Positions 6,532 through 8,146 of a stretch of 8,146 nucleotides of DNA are shown in pieces. The translations under genes and the position numbers were made by a program. This stretch comes from Pseudolabrys sp. (GTDB taxonomy: Bacteria > Pseudomonadota > Alphaproteobacteria > Rhizobiales > Xanthobacteraceae): the NCBI GenBank assembly GCA_029945495.1, contig JAQSCR010000594.1, positions 1 to 8,146 of the forward strand, in the 5' to 3' direction. Positions within the stretch are counted from its first letter, which is position 1. The number at the start of each line of letters is the position of its first letter. The notes beneath the pieces were generated by a model. That model did no database searches. It saw nothing but the letters and a program-made list of their open reading frames with translations, and was not told where the DNA came from.

Positions 6532-7752
6532 ATGGAAAATCGTGTGAAATTGTTGACTATGGCGGCACTTGCGCTTTCGGTAATTGCAACACCGGCCGCC
6601 GCCCAAAAGAAATACAGTCCCGGAGCCAGCGATACCGAGATCAAAATCGGCAACATCAACCCTTACAGCGGGCCAGCTTCGGCCTACGGTCTTATCGGCA
6701 AGACGATCGCGGCTTATTTCAAGAAGGTCAACGCCGAAGGCGGCATCAACGGCCGCAAGATCAATTTCATCTCGTACGACGATGGCTACAGCCCGCCCAA
6801 GGCAGTCGAGCAGGCGCGCAAGCTGGTCGAGAGCGACGAGGTGCTGTTGATTTTCCAGAGTCTCGGCACGCCATCGAACTCGGCGATCCACAAATACATG
6901 AATGCTAAGAAAGTGCCGCAACTGTTCCCGGCCACCGGCGCGACCAAGTGGGGCGATCCCAAGCACTTCCCGTGGACCATGGGCTGGCAGCCGAACTATC
7001 AAAGCGAAGCGCGCATCTACGCTAAATATCTGCTGGAGAAATATCCCAATGGCAAGATTGGCATTCTCTATCAGAACGATGATTACGGTAAGGACTATGT
7101 AAAGGGCCTGAAGGACGGGCTTGGCGCCAAGGCCAAGACCATGATCGTTTCCGAGCAGCCCTATGAGACTTCCGACCCAACGGTCGATTCACAGATCATC
7201 AACCTGAAAGCATCCGGTGCCGACGTTTTCTTCAACGTGACGACACCGAAATTTGCCGCCCAGGCGATCCGCAAGGCCGCTGAGATCGACTGGAAGCCAT
7301 TCCACTTGCTCAACAACGTGTCGAACTCTGTTGGTTCGGTGCTCAAGCCGGCGGGAATGGCGAATGCCGAGGATATTGTGTCGGCCGCGTACTACAAGGA
7401 CCCGACCGACGCGACCTGGAAGGACGACGCGTCCTTCAAGCGGTGGCAGAATTTCATGGCGAAATACTTCCCCGAAGGCGACAAATCGTCGAGCTTTACG
7501 GTTTACGGCATGGCCGTGGCGGAAACACTGGTCCAAGTGCTCAAACAGTGCGGCGACAACCTGACACGCGAAAACGTCATGAAGCAGGCAGCTAATCTCA
7601 AAGACGTGGAAGTCGACATGCTGTTGCCTGGAATCAAAATCAATACCAGCCCGACCGACTTTTTCCCGATCGAGCAGATGCAGTTGATGCGCTTCGACGG
7701 TCAACACTGGAAACTGTTTGGCCCCGTCATCGATGGCGCCAGCAACAGCTGA
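6532..7752 (+). CDS. Periplasmic substrate-binding protein of the HAAT ABC transporter (Peripla_BP_6, LivJ/LivK-like)
   Basis: This exported protein captures the ligand and delivers it to LivH/LivM. It has a Sec-type signal peptide: basic start (NRVK), hydrophobic core LLTMAALALSVIA, and a probable cut after A24 (TPAAA|QKK). There is no lipobox cysteine, so it should be soluble. The mature part is a two-lobed type I binding fold with family markers: IKIGNINPYSGPASAYG, VNAEGGINGRKINFI, a VEQARKLVE segment, VPQLFPATGATKWGDP, GKIGILYQNDDYGKDYVKGL, and SFTVYGMAVAETLVQVLKQCGDNLTREN towards the end. Length is 406 residues, normal. It lies 24 bases after livM and ends the operon. Relatives are often annotated as branched-chain amino acid binders, but many bind aromatic acids, amides or other carboxylates. 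The adjacent CoA enzyme and IclR regulator point to an organic-acid ligand, which is inference. Confidence 0.95.
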   Translation: MENRVKLLTMAALALSVIATPAAAQKKYSPGASDTEIKIGNINPYSGPASAYGLIGKTIAAYFKKVNAEGGINGRKINFISYDDGYSPPKAVEQARKLVESDEVLLIFQSLGTPSNSAIHKYMNAKKVPQLFPATGATKWGDPKHFPWTMGWQPNYQSEARIYAKYLLEKYPNGKIGILYQNDDYGKDYVKGLKDGLGAKAKTMIVSEQPYETSDPTVDSQIINLKASGADVFFNVTTPKFAAQAIRKAAEIDWKPFHLLNNVSNSVGSVLKPAGMANAEDIVSAAYYKDPTDATWKDDASFKRWQNFMAKYFPEGDKSSSFTVYGMAVAETLVQVLKQCGDNLTRENVMKQAANLKDVEVDMLLPGIKINTSPTDFFPIEQMQLMRFDGQHWKLFGPVIDGASNS

Positions 7753-7765
7753 ATGAACGACATAT

Positions 7766-7790
7766 CCCCGCCCGGATGGTCCGGGCGGGG
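7766..7790 (+). terminator. GC-rich hairpin at the end of the operon
   Basis: CCCCGCCCGGA (7766-7776) pairs perfectly with TCCGGGCGGGG (7780-7790) across a TGG loop: an 11-bp stem starting 13 bases after the binding-protein stop. No T-run follows (TGTGCGACG). It may therefore act as a non-canonical terminator or as a 3' stability stem protecting the binding-protein message, rather than as a textbook intrinsic terminator. Confidence 0.7.
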
Positions 7791-8146
7791 TGTGCGACGT
7801 CTGTTCAATTGGTCTGCTTCTTGTCTGGTTCCCAATAACTGGTCCATACGGATGGATCAGTTGTTAGGCCCGACTGGGCTTTCTTGAACCAAGCGTCGTC
7901 CGAAAATAGTTTGGATAGGAGCATATGGTTATTCAGTCGCGAGGTCGGCTATTGCTCGGATTGCCGGGTATTGCTTTCTCTAACCTGCGATAATCGGGCG
8001 CCAACGACCCTGCCCGCACAAGGCTCTGACATAGCGCCAGTAGAAAGATAGAACGCCTGCAATAGCGGATCAAAATGTACAACGAGCGGCACAACATGAG
8101 CTTATCGGACGCCAATCAAGTCTTTGAATTATAATATGGAATTTCC
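7791..8146. other. Gene-poor tail after the operon
   Basis: No convincing coding gene is seen on either strand. Apart from the foldable stretch at 7826-7891, the region holds a 22-codon frame at 7925-7993 preceded by AGGAG (7917-7921), with a basic then hydrophobic start (QSRGRLLLGLPGIAFS) that ends at TAA. It also holds a minus-strand 60-codon frame at 7933-8115 without recognisable features, and a perfect TATAAT at 8130-8135 with no good -35 box. Base composition looks more AT-rich towards 8146 than in the genes, as in a non-coding or decayed spacer. Confidence 0.5.
7826..7891 (+). other. Potential structured RNA: compact three-way junction
   Basis: Three helices nest here. P1 pairs TGGTTC (7826-7831) with GAACCA (7886-7891). 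P2 is a 14-bp stem (7834-7847 with 7852-7865) with two G-U wobbles and an ACGG loop. P3 is a 6-bp stem (7866-7871 with 7876-7881, one wobble) with a GACT loop, directly adjacent to P2 and followed by TCTT. P3 plus the T/C tail also resembles a weak terminator. I do not recognise a known RNA family. Alternatives are a second operon terminator, a mobile-element remnant, or chance for P1 and P3; P2 alone is long enough to be notable. Confidence 0.35.

Noticed and set aside
5796..6908. 370-codon plus-strand frame across livM and the binding-protein gene
   Set aside because: It is an out-of-frame shadow, arginine/histidine-rich low-complexity translation, crossing the junction of two clear genes.
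7753..7887. Open frame beginning at ATG 7753, overlapping the operon stop by one base
   Set aside because: It runs straight through the GC hairpin and the foldable region, has no family resemblance, and its translation looks non-coding.
7933..8115. Minus-strand 60-codon open frame in the tail
   Set aside because: It has no recognisable domain, no clear ribosome site and unremarkable composition; it looks like a chance frame in a spacer.
8130..8135. Perfect TATAAT box near the right edge
   Set aside because: At 16-18 bases upstream there is only CGGACG/GGACGC-like sequence, a poor -35, and the local DNA is AT-rich, so it is not supported as a promoter.

Overview
The window looks like chromosomal DNA of a GC-rich alphaproteobacterium, most likely Hyphomicrobiales/Bradyrhizobiaceae-like. 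The basis is strong G/C bias at third codon positions, the amino-acid style of the proteins, and a five-gene HAAT-type (branched-chain amino acid family) ABC importer of the sort these soil bacteria carry in many copies. The taxonomic placement is an inference from style, not from a marker gene.

Layout. Bases 1-2071 (minus strand) hold nearly all of a bifunctional enoyl-CoA hydratase/3-hydroxyacyl-CoA dehydrogenase (FadJ/FadB alpha-subunit type). Its C-terminal tip lies outside the window. A short divergent control region (2072-2231) separates it from a plus-strand operon. That region contains a good sigma70-type promoter for the fatty-acid-type enzyme, an overlapping weaker candidate promoter for the operon, and a tandem repeat next to the enzyme's start. 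The operon runs: IclR-family regulator (2232-3053), ATPase LivG (3050-3886), ATPase LivF (3883-4599), permease LivH (4613-5491), permease LivM (5497-6507) and periplasmic binding protein (6532-7752). The first junctions overlap by 4 bases (GTGA, ATGA) and the later gaps are 5-24 bases, so one transcript is likely. An 11-bp perfect GC hairpin follows the last gene.

How it fits together. The binding protein captures a ligand in the periplasm, LivH/LivM form the membrane channel, and LivG/LivF power import. The IclR regulator probably controls its own operon and the divergent enzyme in response to the imported compound or a metabolite of it. The pairing with a hydratase/dehydrogenase suggests the cargo is degraded through a CoA-thioester, beta-oxidation-like route (for example an aromatic, alicyclic or dicarboxylic acid) rather than being leucine/isoleucine/valine. 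This is inference; the exact substrate cannot be read from sequence.

The last 394 bases (7753-8146) contain no convincing gene and look more AT-rich towards the end. They hold the operon-end hairpin and, at 7826-7891, a stretch that can fold as a compact three-way junction. That fold is the least explained element here. The rest of the window is a well-behaved catabolic transport locus, and no clearly new system was found.
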